NCBI GenBank assembly: GCA_018267365.1
Contig: JAFDYQ010000007.1
Location: 108,221-172,220, forward strand
Length of the DNA: 64,000 nucleotides
Direction of reading: 5' to 3'
Source of the DNA: Bacteroidota bacterium
GTDB taxonomy: Bacteria > Bacteroidota > Bacteroidia > Chitinophagales > LD1
Shown here: one piece after another, positions 9,092 to 16,753 of the stretch
How positions within the stretch are numbered: the first letter of the stretch is position 1
Layout of the letters: every line of letters starts with the position of its first letter
Notes under the pieces: generated by a model
Database searches by the model: none
Seen by the model: the letters and a program-made list of their open reading frames with translations, nothing else
What the model was told of the DNA's origin: nothing
Position numbers and translations under genes: made by a program

Positions 9092-9207
9092 GGTCAACGG
9101 TCCACCGTCTACCGTCCACGGGACGGATATATTCACTATTCGTTGACAGTTGACTGTCGACGGGGACCATTGCTTTTAGCCGTCATCCGTCGTCAGTGGT
9201 CCGTCGT
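9092..9207. repeat. Heptad-periodic intergenic repeat block
   Basis: The gap between the lipoprotein start and the ridA stop holds runs of related 7-base units: GTCAACG, GTCCACC, GTCTACC, GTCCACG near 9093-9120, then GTTGACA, GTTGACT, GTCGACG near 9142-9162, then GTCATCC, GTCGTCA, GTGGTCC, GTCGTCT up to the stop. Two of the sub-blocks are roughly inverse to each other. A similar heptad block with other letters lies at 27363-27446. Confidence 0.6.
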
Positions 9208-9588
9208 CTATTTCACCGCTATACAGCTGATCTCCACATTCACATCCTTGGGCAGGCGGCTCACCTGCACCGTCTCCCGTGCCGGGAAGTCATCCTTGAA
9301 ATAGCTGCCATATGCCTCATTTACCTTGGCAAAGTCATTCATATCCTTCAGGAATATCGTCGTCTTGACGATATGCGTGTAGTCCATATGATAAGCCTTC
9401 AGGATGCCACCTATATTCTGCATCACGAGAGCGGTTTCACCCTCTATATTGCCTGCAAAGAGTTCGCCAGTGGAAGGGTTAATAGCGATCTGTCCGGACA
9501 TGTACAGGGTGCCATTCACCATCACCGCCTGGCTATAGGGACCTATAGGAGCGGGAGCCGCTGTGGTAGGGCTGATATGTTTTTCCAT
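9208..9588 (-). CDS. ridA: RidA-family reactive imine/enamine deaminase
   Basis: A 126-residue protein with the complete RidA (YjgF/YER057c/UK114) fold. APIGPYSQAV at the N-terminus, YMSGQIAINPSTGEL, and PARETVQVSRLPKDVNVEI near the end are all family signatures. The Arg in PARETV is the residue that binds the carboxylate of the substrate. The enzyme hydrolyses reactive 2-aminoacrylate-type intermediates from PLP enzymes in the cytosol. It starts 12 bases after the upstream higA-like stop on the same strand, so the two are likely co-transcribed. Confidence 0.93.
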   Translation of the reverse strand: MEKHISPTTAAPAPIGPYSQAVMVNGTLYMSGQIAINPSTGELFAGNIEGETALVMQNIGGILKAYHMDYTHIVKTTIFLKDMNDFAKVNEAYGSYFKDDFPARETVQVSRLPKDVNVEISCIAVK

Positions 9589-9600
9589 GATTATATTTTT

Positions 9601-9900
9601 TTAAGCTGCGTCAGAGATATAAGTTTTGATAGATGATAGTTCCTTGTCTATGGATAGCCGTTCCTCTTCTATATCAAAGTCATCTTGCAGGCCCAGCCAG
9701 AATTTAGGAGAGTTCCCTGAGTACTTACTCAATCTGAGAGCTGTATCTGCGGTGACCCTTCTTTTTTCTTTCAATATCTGAGATATTCTGGTCTGTGGTA
9801 TACCTATATCCTTTGCGAGTTTATAGGCAGATATATTGAGCGGAATCAGAAATTCCTCCAATAATACTTCTCCGGGATGTATGTTCTTTAGCCTTTTCAT
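9601..9900 (-). CDS. HigA-family antitoxin-like XRE regulator without a HigB partner
   Basis: A 99-residue HTH_3/XRE protein with the HigA opening IHPGEVLLEEFLIPLNISAYKLAKD and a helix-turn-helix at IPQTRISQILKEKRRVTADTALRLSKY. In standard loci the HigB toxin gene lies immediately upstream of higA. Here only 78 bases separate the start from the divergent gene at 9979, and no HigB-like frame is seen on either side. It is therefore an orphan antitoxin or a repurposed regulator. It may repress its own promoter and that of ridA. Confidence 0.88.
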   Translation of the reverse strand: MKRLKNIHPGEVLLEEFLIPLNISAYKLAKDIGIPQTRISQILKEKRRVTADTALRLSKYSGNSPKFWLGLQDDFDIEEERLSIDKELSSIKTYISDAA

Positions 9901-9955
9901 TAGATTAATACTATCGCTAAGATAAACGCCTTCTCGGACAAATGCATTGTTTCGT

Positions 9956-9963
9956 TACATTTG
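9956..9963 (+). promoter_or_regulatory. -7 box TACATTTG before the 3HCDH-like gene
   Basis: An exact match to TAnnTTTG, ending 15 bases before the ATG at 9979. The -33 TTG is not obvious, so this is a partial promoter match. Confidence 0.45.
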
Positions 9964-9978
9964 ACGAAAAGTATCTGA

Positions 9979-10701
9979 ATGAAAGTACTGATCATAGGTG
10001 AGGATGACCGCTTTGCCGACCTCAAGGCCCGCCTGGCTACCAATCCTGCCCTGGAGGTAGACCGCTCTGATGGCGATAGCGAGGAGGACTACGATCTCTA
10101 TGATGTGATATTCGACCTCAACTTTGACGACGATCCATCTAATATGGAGATCTATGCCCAGCTCAAAGACATACCTGTCTTTGTCAGCTCGGTCAAGCTC
10201 TCTCTCGCTGAGGCTGTCTATGCCAGTGGCGCTAAGGTGAAGTGTCAGCTCTTTGGTATCAATGCCCTGCCCACCTTCCTGGCACAGTCAAAGTGGGAGG
10301 TGAGCGCCTACCGCCGGTTTGAGATACCGGCGCTGACCGATTTGATGAGGTCGTTCAATATAGATTTCATCATGGTAGAGGACCGCGTAGGCATGGTCAA
10401 GCCGCGCGTGATCTTTATGATCATCAATGAAGCCTGCTATACGCTGCAGGAGGGCACTGCTTCTATAGAGGATATAGATATGGCTATGAAGCTGGGTACT
10501 AATTATCCTTTGGGGCCGTTTGAGTGGTGCGACCGTATAGGTATCACCAGCGTCTTTGAGACATTGGCTGCCATGTACGAAGATACTAAAGACGAGCGCT
10601 ACAAGATCTGCCCGCTACTCAAGACCAAGTACCTCAAAGGAGAGACCTTCTATCGCGCGCCGAAAAAAGAAGCAAAGAAAAAAGGAGAACTCGATTTCTG
10701 A
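9979..10701 (+). CDS. 3-hydroxyacyl-CoA dehydrogenase C-terminal-domain protein
   Basis: A 240-residue protein. Residues 130-225 match the C-terminal domain of 3-hydroxyacyl-CoA dehydrogenase: VGMVKPRVIFMIINEACYTL, then IEDIDMAMKLGTNYPLGPFE. The N-terminal 120 residues begin MKVLIIGEDDR but lack a full GxGxxG dinucleotide loop, so the Rossmann half seems reduced and NAD binding is doubtful. The C-terminus is Lys-rich. It may take part in fatty-acid oxidation or act as a structural relative. Its TGA overlaps the ATG of the next gene (TGATG), so the two are translationally coupled. Confidence 0.8.
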   Translation: MKVLIIGEDDRFADLKARLATNPALEVDRSDGDSEEDYDLYDVIFDLNFDDDPSNMEIYAQLKDIPVFVSSVKLSLAEAVYASGAKVKCQLFGINALPTFLAQSKWEVSAYRRFEIPALTDLMRSFNIDFIMVEDRVGMVKPRVIFMIINEACYTLQEGTASIEDIDMAMKLGTNYPLGPFEWCDRIGITSVFETLAAMYEDTKDERYKICPLLKTKYLKGETFYRAPKKEAKKKGELDF

Positions 10702-11615
10702 TGATCACGCCCAGGATACGCGTACTCAAGCGCACACAGATCAACGAAGCTAAGTGGAATGAAGTGATCCGCACCGCCTCCAATAGTCTCCCCTATGCCT
10801 ATACCTGGTATCTCGATGCGCTCTGCCCCAGGTGGATGGCGCTGGTGGTAGGGGAATATGAAGCACTGATGCCGCTGCCTATAGGCCGCAAGTGGGGCAT
10901 GCTCTATGTGTACCAGCCCCTCTTCTGCCAGCAGCTCGGTGTTTTCTACAAAAGGCGCAGCGATGTGATCCTTGAGGCAGTGGTCAAAGAAGCATTGAGG
11001 AAATTCTTTTTTGTAAATCTGAATATGAACTATGATAATCAGCTGACCTCCCTGCCTGCGCGCACGCAGAGTAGGAAGAAAAATCTCGTCCTGTCTCTTG
11101 GCGCGAAGCACAGTACCATACAGAAGAACTATTCAGAAAATACTACCCGGAATATCAGGAAGGCGCAGAAGGCGGGATTGGTTTTTCATCAAGAGGCAAT
11201 GAGCGGCTTCGAAAGCTTTACAGACTTTTATATCAGATATACGGCGCGAAGGGACAAAAACTTTAAGGCCCGGCACGGCGATTTTCTGCATCGTCTCACT
11301 CAGCAGTTCAATATTCATGACTGCGGCAGGCTTTTTTCTGTCCGAAATCCGGAAGGTAATATATGTGCCGGCGCCATAGTGATAGAGCATGACAATCGTA
11401 TCATTCACCTGCTGCCCGCGGCTGATGACTACGCGCGTCAGAATGGGGGTATGCACTACCTGGTAGACCAGATACTGGCACACTATGCAGCCACCGATAA
11501 AATATATGATTTTGAGGGGTCATCTGTAGAGTCGATCGCCCGCTTTTACGAGGGTTTTGGTGCCGAAAACCAACCTTTCTACATGCTGAGCAAATCGCTC
11601 TTCAGGAGTAAATAA
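10701..11615 (+). CDS. FemAB/GNAT-like acyltransferase-fold protein
   Basis: A 304-residue protein with no signal peptide. The N-terminal half (YTWYLDALCPRWMALVVGEYEALMPLP) and the C-terminal half (SENTTRNIRKAQKAGLVFHQ, later GAIVIEHDNRIIHLLPAADD and YDFEGSSVESIARFYEGFGA) follow the pattern of double-GNAT FemAB-like transferases common in Bacteroidota. Relatives attach amino acids or acyl groups to cell-wall or lipid acceptors; the substrate here is unknown. It is coupled to the 3HCDH-like gene by a one-base overlap. Confidence 0.75.
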   Translation: MITPRIRVLKRTQINEAKWNEVIRTASNSLPYAYTWYLDALCPRWMALVVGEYEALMPLPIGRKWGMLYVYQPLFCQQLGVFYKRRSDVILEAVVKEALRKFFFVNLNMNYDNQLTSLPARTQSRKKNLVLSLGAKHSTIQKNYSENTTRNIRKAQKAGLVFHQEAMSGFESFTDFYIRYTARRDKNFKARHGDFLHRLTQQFNIHDCGRLFSVRNPEGNICAGAIVIEHDNRIIHLLPAADDYARQNGGMHYLVDQILAHYAATDKIYDFEGSSVESIARFYEGFGAENQPFYMLSKSLFRSK

Positions 11616-11677
11616 TACAACACTGATACGTAGCTATCGATGTCACGCTCCTTTGGAGAGAGGCTAGAGAGGCGGCA

Positions 11678-12922
11678 TTATGCCGGCCAGCCTGCCTCCT
11701 CTGTATGCCTGGATACTGAGATGACAAACCACACCATAAATACCGCAAAGGCGGCAGCAGAGACGATCTCTACTATGGTCAGCCAGTGGTTGTACCAGTA
11801 GTAGTAGTAGCTATTCAGTGCAGCCAGTACCAGCATCAGACGGATCACCTCCGCCCATACGGTCCACTTTTTCCGCTCAAAGATACCTCCGATGATCATA
11901 ATGGATACAGTCAGGATAGCTGCAAAGAACCATTTATAAAAAGTAGTGATAGAGGCAAAGTGATCCAGATACACGATAGCACCTCCCAGGGCTATGATAA
12001 ACTGCACGGTACCGTATATTCTGAAGAGAGCTGTAGTATCTGCATCATACTTGGTATAGGTAGCCTTGTCCACTTCTTTTACAGATTGGAAGCCACCCAG
12101 GTAGTCAGGCAGCCAGCCCGGGCGTGCAGTGATCATGCGTAGTTTGTCGGCCCATTTCATCTGTTTCATTTTCTCACCCATCTCTACATAATAGTGCAGG
12201 TTGGCCCATACAGGGTTCCAGCTTTTAAACTGAGTAGTGATGCCATAGGTGATCTCCTCTGCGTCATCCTCCACGCGGAAGGTACCAAACAGCCTGTCCC
12301 AGATGATAAAGACACCTGCATGGTTCTTGTCTATGTATTTAGGATTGACGGCATGGTGTACTCTATGGTGCGAAGGGGTATTGAAGATATACTCTATCAG
12401 CGGGTGCATCTTGCCTATGGCGCGGGTGTGTATCCAGAATTGGTACAGCGTATCTACGCCCGCAGCTATGCCAAATGTGAGCGGGTCAAATCCCAGTAGC
12501 GGCAGTGGCAGGAAGATGAAAAACGCGATCAGGTTGTGTATCCATGACTGACGGAGCGCTACAGACAGGTTATACTCTTCGCTCTGGTGGTGCGCCACGT
12601 GTGCGCCCCAGAAGAAGTTGATCTCATGGCTGAGCCTGTGTGCCCAGTAGAAGAGGAAATCAAACAATACCAGGCACAGCGCGAATGCCCACCAGGTCCT
12701 TGGCAGATGAATGAGGGCAAAATGATTGTGCAGGTAAACGTAAATCCCAAAGATCAGCCCCTTGCTCAGCGCTCCCGATATCTGGCTGCCTATACCTAGT
12801 GCAAAATTTGATATGGTATCATTCAGGCGGTAGTAGTTCTTCTTCTTGCGATACCCATACCATGCCTCTAGCAAAACGAGGATGATAAAGGCAGGGATAG
12901 CATAAAATATCGGACTTTTCAT
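11678..12922 (-). CDS. Sterol desaturase / alkylglycerol monooxygenase-family membrane protein
   Basis: About 414 residues from the ATG at 12922; an in-frame GTG three codons upstream is an alternative. Several membrane segments surround the eight-His di-iron pattern of the fatty-acid hydroxylase superfamily: HRLSH, HVAHH, then HTRAIGKMHP and HHRVHH. Such integral membrane enzymes hydroxylate or desaturate sterols, fatty acids or ether lipids. Length and layout, with extra C-terminal membrane helices, resemble the TMEM195-like (alkylglycerol monooxygenase) branch. The gene stands alone, convergent with the FemAB-like gene. A second, shorter family member is at 24699-25553. Confidence 0.87.
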   Translation of the reverse strand: MKSPIFYAIPAFIILVLLEAWYGYRKKKNYYRLNDTISNFALGIGSQISGALSKGLIFGIYVYLHNHFALIHLPRTWWAFALCLVLFDFLFYWAHRLSHEINFFWGAHVAHHQSEEYNLSVALRQSWIHNLIAFFIFLPLPLLGFDPLTFGIAAGVDTLYQFWIHTRAIGKMHPLIEYIFNTPSHHRVHHAVNPKYIDKNHAGVFIIWDRLFGTFRVEDDAEEITYGITTQFKSWNPVWANLHYYVEMGEKMKQMKWADKLRMITARPGWLPDYLGGFQSVKEVDKATYTKYDADTTALFRIYGTVQFIIALGGAIVYLDHFASITTFYKWFFAAILTVSIMIIGGIFERKKWTVWAEVIRLMLVLAALNSYYYYWYNHWLTIVEIVSAAAFAVFMVWFVISVSRHTEEAGWPA

Positions 12923-13059
12923 GTTGTACACTGTTTTGGGACAGTAAATTTAGCGTATCTATATGAGTCGGTAAGGGGTGAAAATCCATCGGCAGGCAAA
13001 GAATTCAGTTAAATAATATCTCTGTTCGGTCAAAGGCGGGAAATATTGCACTTTTGGGT

Positions 13060-13263
13060 ATGCAGCACTACTTAAAGACCCTGTTTCTCATCATCTCCAT
13101 CCTGTTTATACTCACAGGGACATTCTTCCTGTTCACAGTACTGTTCTCTATCGTGCGTCCCGATATCCTTACATACGATACGTCTGGCCGTATCATCTCT
13201 GTATTCGTAGCCATAGTGTGCTTCTCATTTGCCTATACGCTCTTTGGCCTGAGCAGAAAGTAA
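13060..13263 (+). CDS. Small two-helix membrane protein, unknown
   Basis: A 67-residue protein from the ATG at 13060. Two hydrophobic stretches (about 6-30 and 45-62) suggest a helical hairpin in the membrane with a short polar loop (RPDILTYDTSGR). A terminator hairpin follows directly, which supports a real transcription unit. No family recognised. Confidence 0.55.
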   Translation: MQHYLKTLFLIISILFILTGTFFLFTVLFSIVRPDILTYDTSGRIISVFVAIVCFSFAYTLFGLSRK

Positions 13264-13274
13264 GACCCGCATAA

Positions 13275-13312
13275 ACAAGAAAGCCTGACATCAGTCAGGG
13301 CTTCATTCTTGT
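13275..13312. terminator. Terminator-like hairpin
   Basis: ACAAGAAAGCCTGAC pairs imperfectly with GTCAGGGCTTCATTCTTGT around a 4-base loop. It can serve the small membrane protein gene on the plus strand; the following T content is modest. Confidence 0.6.
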
Positions 13313-13346
13313 CTTTACGATTATCCCAAAACTTAAATACAATTAG

Positions 13347-13417
13347 AACCGCGAAGGTCGCCAACTACGCAAAGCTTTTTTAAATAAATTTTCGCGTTCT
13401 CCGCGTTCTTGGCGGTT
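13347..13417. repeat. Imperfect inverted repeat of the AACCGC-AAG type
   Basis: AACCGCGAAGGTCGCC... at 13347-13374 is matched by the inverse AACCGCCAAGAACGCG... at 13389-13417, leaving a short AT-rich loop. Repeats of this wording occur between genes in many Bacteroidota and cyanobacteria. Function unknown. Confidence 0.55.
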
Positions 13418-13440
13418 GATCATTCATGTGGTGCGAATGC

Positions 13441-14388
13441 TTACTTCTTCGTATCATCTCTGGTTACATGCAGCTTATCCATCGCCATCATCTGGCGCAC
13501 AGTCTGCTGCATCCCCTCGGTGCTGCCATCCAGAAAGATCACATTGCCCTTAGACACCTCTGCAAACTGCTTGATCGCATCTGTCCACATGTTAAACATG
13601 ATCATACTCGCATCCAGGTTAGCCTGCTCCATCTGCTTGGCGGCAGAGCTCATACCCTTGGCCACCTCCTCGCGGAAGAGGGCCACACCCTGGCCGCGCA
13701 GCTGCGCAGCGATCTTCTCGGCCTCTGCGGCTATCTTGATCGCGTTACCTTCTGCCTCGGCGGCCTTGGTCTTGGTGATCAGGAGCGCCTGGCCTTCGTT
13801 CTCGGCTGCAGCCTTCAGGTTGTTAGACGCCACCACACGGCTCATAGAGGTCATGATCGCCTCGTCAAAGGTGATGTCATTCAGCTGCAGATCCTGCAGG
13901 TGGTAGCCCCACTCCTCCAGCTGGCGGTCTATCTGGTCCTTCACATAGTCTATGATCTCCTTGCGCAGGCTCAGGATCTCGGCCTGCCTTTTAGTGGCTA
14001 CAAACGAGCGGATAGAACCCTCTATCGTGCGTGTCAGCGCCTGCATCAGGTTTTTATCATCTATAAATTTGAAAGCCACGTTCTTCAGCGTGTCCTCCTG
14101 CTGATTCAGCACAGAGTAGAGCAGCATGGATTTGAAGTATACATTGGCCTGGTCTACAGTGATGGCCTGAAACTGCAGCTCCACAGAGCGATTTTGTATA
14201 GAGATGATGCGGAAAATACTTTCCACATATGGCAGCTTGAAATTTAGCCCCGGCATCATGATGCGGCGGTACTTGCCAAAGAAGGTGATCACTGCCACAT
14301 TGCCCTGCTGCACGGTGACAAATGAACCCAGCGCAGTAAAAACGATGAGTAGGAGGACAATGACAGAGAAGATGGATCCGAGTGCCAT
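13441..14388 (-). CDS. SPFH/Band 7 (stomatin-like) membrane protein
   Basis: A 315-residue protein with one N-terminal membrane helix (about 4-24), then the SPFH domain: VQQGNVAVITFFGKYRRIMMPGLNFKLPYVE, VELQFQAITVDQANVYFKS and the coiled-coil region LKAAAENEGQALLITKTKAAEAEGNAIKIAAEAEKIAAQ. Stomatin, QmcA and HflK/C relatives form oligomeric rings that organise membrane microdomains or regulate proteases. No NfeD partner lies next to it. A -7 box lies upstream at 14406-14413. Confidence 0.93.
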   Translation of the reverse strand: MALGSIFSVIVLLLIVFTALGSFVTVQQGNVAVITFFGKYRRIMMPGLNFKLPYVESIFRIISIQNRSVELQFQAITVDQANVYFKSMLLYSVLNQQEDTLKNVAFKFIDDKNLMQALTRTIEGSIRSFVATKRQAEILSLRKEIIDYVKDQIDRQLEEWGYHLQDLQLNDITFDEAIMTSMSRVVASNNLKAAAENEGQALLITKTKAAEAEGNAIKIAAEAEKIAAQLRGQGVALFREEVAKGMSSAAKQMEQANLDASMIMFNMWTDAIKQFAEVSKGNVIFLDGSTEGMQQTVRQMMAMDKLHVTRDDTKK

Positions 14389-14405
14389 AAGTATATTGTT
14401 TTCAC

Positions 14406-14413
14406 CAAAGGTA
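14406..14413 (-). promoter_or_regulatory. -7 box TACCTTTG before the SPFH gene
   Basis: An exact TAnnTTTG match on the minus strand, 18 bases before the ATG at 14388. No well-placed -33 TTG was found. Confidence 0.4.
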
Positions 14414-14505
14414 AGGCTATTTTGCAGGCCAGGAAATTTATAAAGGCAAATGACGTTATGGAAATAATAGGGCAGATCAAACCCATCTTAAGGCGTAGGT
14501 TTTTG

Positions 14506-14558
14506 CCTCTCTTTCGGAGAGGGAAGATGTCCGCAGCGGCGGACAGATGGGTGAGGTG
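14506..14558. repeat. GGAGAG hairpin repeat, copy 1
   Basis: CCTCTCTTTCGGAGAGG hairpin followed by TGTCCGC-agcg-GCGGACA and then GATGGGTGAGGT. Same layout as the copy at 16592-16640. Confidence 0.6.
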
Positions 14559-14587
14559 CATTCCCTCTTTTTGCGTTTATTAGTACA

Positions 14588-16552
14588 GTGAATCTCTACA
14601 GGTTTTATATCGCGTTATTCCTGCTTTGCATGCTGTCCACTGCGTACGCACAGCATGACCGCGCGTTCTCATTCGATTCACTGTTTGCGAAATACCCTGA
14701 TGCCTTTGACTCTGTGCTGGCGCACAAAGCCGACTACCGTCTCCAGGTACTCTACACCCGCATAGATCGAGATGCCCACAATGCACCACACCTGACCACC
14801 TACAGCCTCGATGCAGACAGATACTACTACTATTGCGCCAGCATGATGAAGCTGCCCGCCTGTGCCCTCACACTGGAGAAGCTCAACGATCTCTCGCAGT
14901 ACCGCGTCACCATGTTTGACTCGCTGGGCATAGACAGTATAGCCTGCACGCAGCTCAGCCCCGAGGCCATGATGCTCGGCACACCATATTCCTGCCTCTC
15001 GCAGTATATCAAGGAGATGCTGCTGGTGAGTAATAACAACGCCTTCAACCCTGTCTACGATTTTCTCGGCCAGCGCGCCTTTCAGGACCGACTGCACGAG
15101 ATCGGATGCCCCGATGCTGTGGTGAGCAATCGGTATGCAAACTGTGATACTATCTCTAATCGCAAATGCTCACCTGTCTCGCTTTATGACCGGCACACAC
15201 ACCAGCTCCGCTACATGCAGCCCTGCATCATCAATGAGCGCCCGCAGTACTATGATGGTCCGCTCTCCCCGCTGGTGGGGGATGGCTATATGTATGGCGG
15301 CACCTTGATCGGCTCCCCTAAGAGTTTTAGGTATAGTAATTATATCCCGCTATCCGAGTTGCACCGGCTTCTTACACACATCATCCTGCCGGAAACTCAG
15401 CGTCTGGATGAGCGCCTGCGCCTCACGCACAATGACTACCAATACCTATACAAGTGCATGGGCATGTTTCCCCGTGAGTGCGCCTATCCTACCTACGACT
15501 CTATCCGCTATCCCGATAGCTACATGAAGTACTTCATGGGGCTCGACACCACTGCCTGCACCATGCCTGCCAATCTCCGCATCTTCAATAAAGTCGGCCA
15601 GGCTTACGGCTTCATGACGGACTGCAGCTATATAGTAGATACGCTGAATAAAGTAGAGTTCTTCCTGTCGTGCTCCATGTATCTCAATGCTAACGGTATC
15701 CTGAATGATGGCAAATATGAATACGACCAGATAGGTTTTCCTTTTTTTAGCAATCTCTTCAATGCGGTCTACGAGGAGGAGCTGACCCGCCACCGCGACT
15801 ATAAGCCAGTGCTGCATTTGCCTGACTTTACCGATACCCTTCTCGTCAAGCCCGGCCCACCCAAGTGGCTCCGCATAGACAGCGCAGCTAGTGCCGAACA
15901 GATGGAGGCTGTACTGGCATCACTCGCCGACTCCATGTGGCAGGATCGCAGATTGCCTATCAACTATGACAACCCCACCTCCGATGAGATCTTCTATCGC
16001 AACCTGTCCATCGCTCTCAGACAGAAGGCTGCAGTCTCATATCCTTTCGATGCTCTCAGGGCAAAACATATTACCATGCTTAGCTCGCCGGATCAGAAGT
16101 TGCGTGTATTCAACTGGGATAGAGACTCCGAACGGAGCAACTATGCACTGCTGCAATATATAGATAGCGGCCAGGTGACTTTATTCCCGTTAGATGACCT
16201 TGCAAAGGAAATGTCTCCTAAGCTGACCTATAAGCAACTCTACTCCCTGCGTGCCAGATCCGGGACCATCTACCTACTGCTGGGTGAGACTGATCCCGGC
16301 ACAGGCGGCACACAGTATTTGCAGGCTCTATCTTTGCATATCGGGAAACTAGTCAATGCTCCTGTATTTCAATCGGAGGCGGGCGGCAAAAGACGCTATG
16401 ATGCGCTGCTCGTAGAGCGCCACGATACGAAGCAAGGTATCCGCTATGATGCCAGGCACAAAACCCTCTCCTATCCTCAGATCACGAGAACAGGCCACAA
16501 GATCCGCGTTCAGTCGCGCAAGCTGAAATTCGATGGGGAAGTATTCAAATAG
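14588..16552 (+). CDS. Secreted beta-lactamase-fold serine hydrolase with C-terminal extension
   Basis: About 654 residues from a GTG at 14588, which is followed by a clean signal peptide (LYRFYIALFLLCMLSTAYAQ). A serine beta-lactamase-like domain holds CASMMK with Ser85-x-x-Lys88, VSNNN near 147 in the place of SDN, and FNKVGQAYG near 333 in the place of KTG. The last 220 residues form a separate region of unknown fold. The third motif deviates (KVG), so true beta-lactam hydrolysis is uncertain; a peptidase or esterase role in the periplasm is equally possible. It stands alone between two copies of the GGAGAG hairpin repeat. Confidence 0.8.
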   Translation: MNLYRFYIALFLLCMLSTAYAQHDRAFSFDSLFAKYPDAFDSVLAHKADYRLQVLYTRIDRDAHNAPHLTTYSLDADRYYYYCASMMKLPACALTLEKLNDLSQYRVTMFDSLGIDSIACTQLSPEAMMLGTPYSCLSQYIKEMLLVSNNNAFNPVYDFLGQRAFQDRLHEIGCPDAVVSNRYANCDTISNRKCSPVSLYDRHTHQLRYMQPCIINERPQYYDGPLSPLVGDGYMYGGTLIGSPKSFRYSNYIPLSELHRLLTHIILPETQRLDERLRLTHNDYQYLYKCMGMFPRECAYPTYDSIRYPDSYMKYFMGLDTTACTMPANLRIFNKVGQAYGFMTDCSYIVDTLNKVEFFLSCSMYLNANGILNDGKYEYDQIGFPFFSNLFNAVYEEELTRHRDYKPVLHLPDFTDTLLVKPGPPKWLRIDSAASAEQMEAVLASLADSMWQDRRLPINYDNPTSDEIFYRNLSIALRQKAAVSYPFDALRAKHITMLSSPDQKLRVFNWDRDSERSNYALLQYIDSGQVTLFPLDDLAKEMSPKLTYKQLYSLRARSGTIYLLLGETDPGTGGTQYLQALSLHIGKLVNAPVFQSEAGGKRRYDALLVERHDTKQGIRYDARHKTLSYPQITRTGHKIRVQSRKLKFDGEVFK

Positions 16553-16591
16553 ATATTCAGCCGCAATAGGTCTAAATTCCTTATCATGGTG

Positions 16592-16640
16592 CTTCCCTCT
16601 CCCTCGGAGAGGGAAGCTGCCGAAGGCTGATGGGTGAGGT
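16592..16640. repeat. GGAGAG hairpin repeat, copy 2
   Basis: CTTCCCTCTCC-ctc-GGAGAGGGAAG is an 11-pair perfect stem, followed by CTGATGGGTGAGGT as in copy 1. It lies in the 200-base gap between the serine hydrolase and the acyl-CoA ligase; no gene is seen in this gap. Confidence 0.65.
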
Positions 16641-16753
16641 GTCTCCCGCCTCCCGCCCTTCGTCCCCCGTATTTCCCCGTTCGCTGACCATTTCTACCCC
16701 CGTTCGATTTCTTTTTTATATTTACCGGATTCATAAAATTCCATTAAGCTATC

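Noticed and set aside
9839..9978. Hidden HigB toxin upstream of higA
   Set aside because: The gap is too short for a HigB (about 90 residues) and contains stops in all frames checked by eye.
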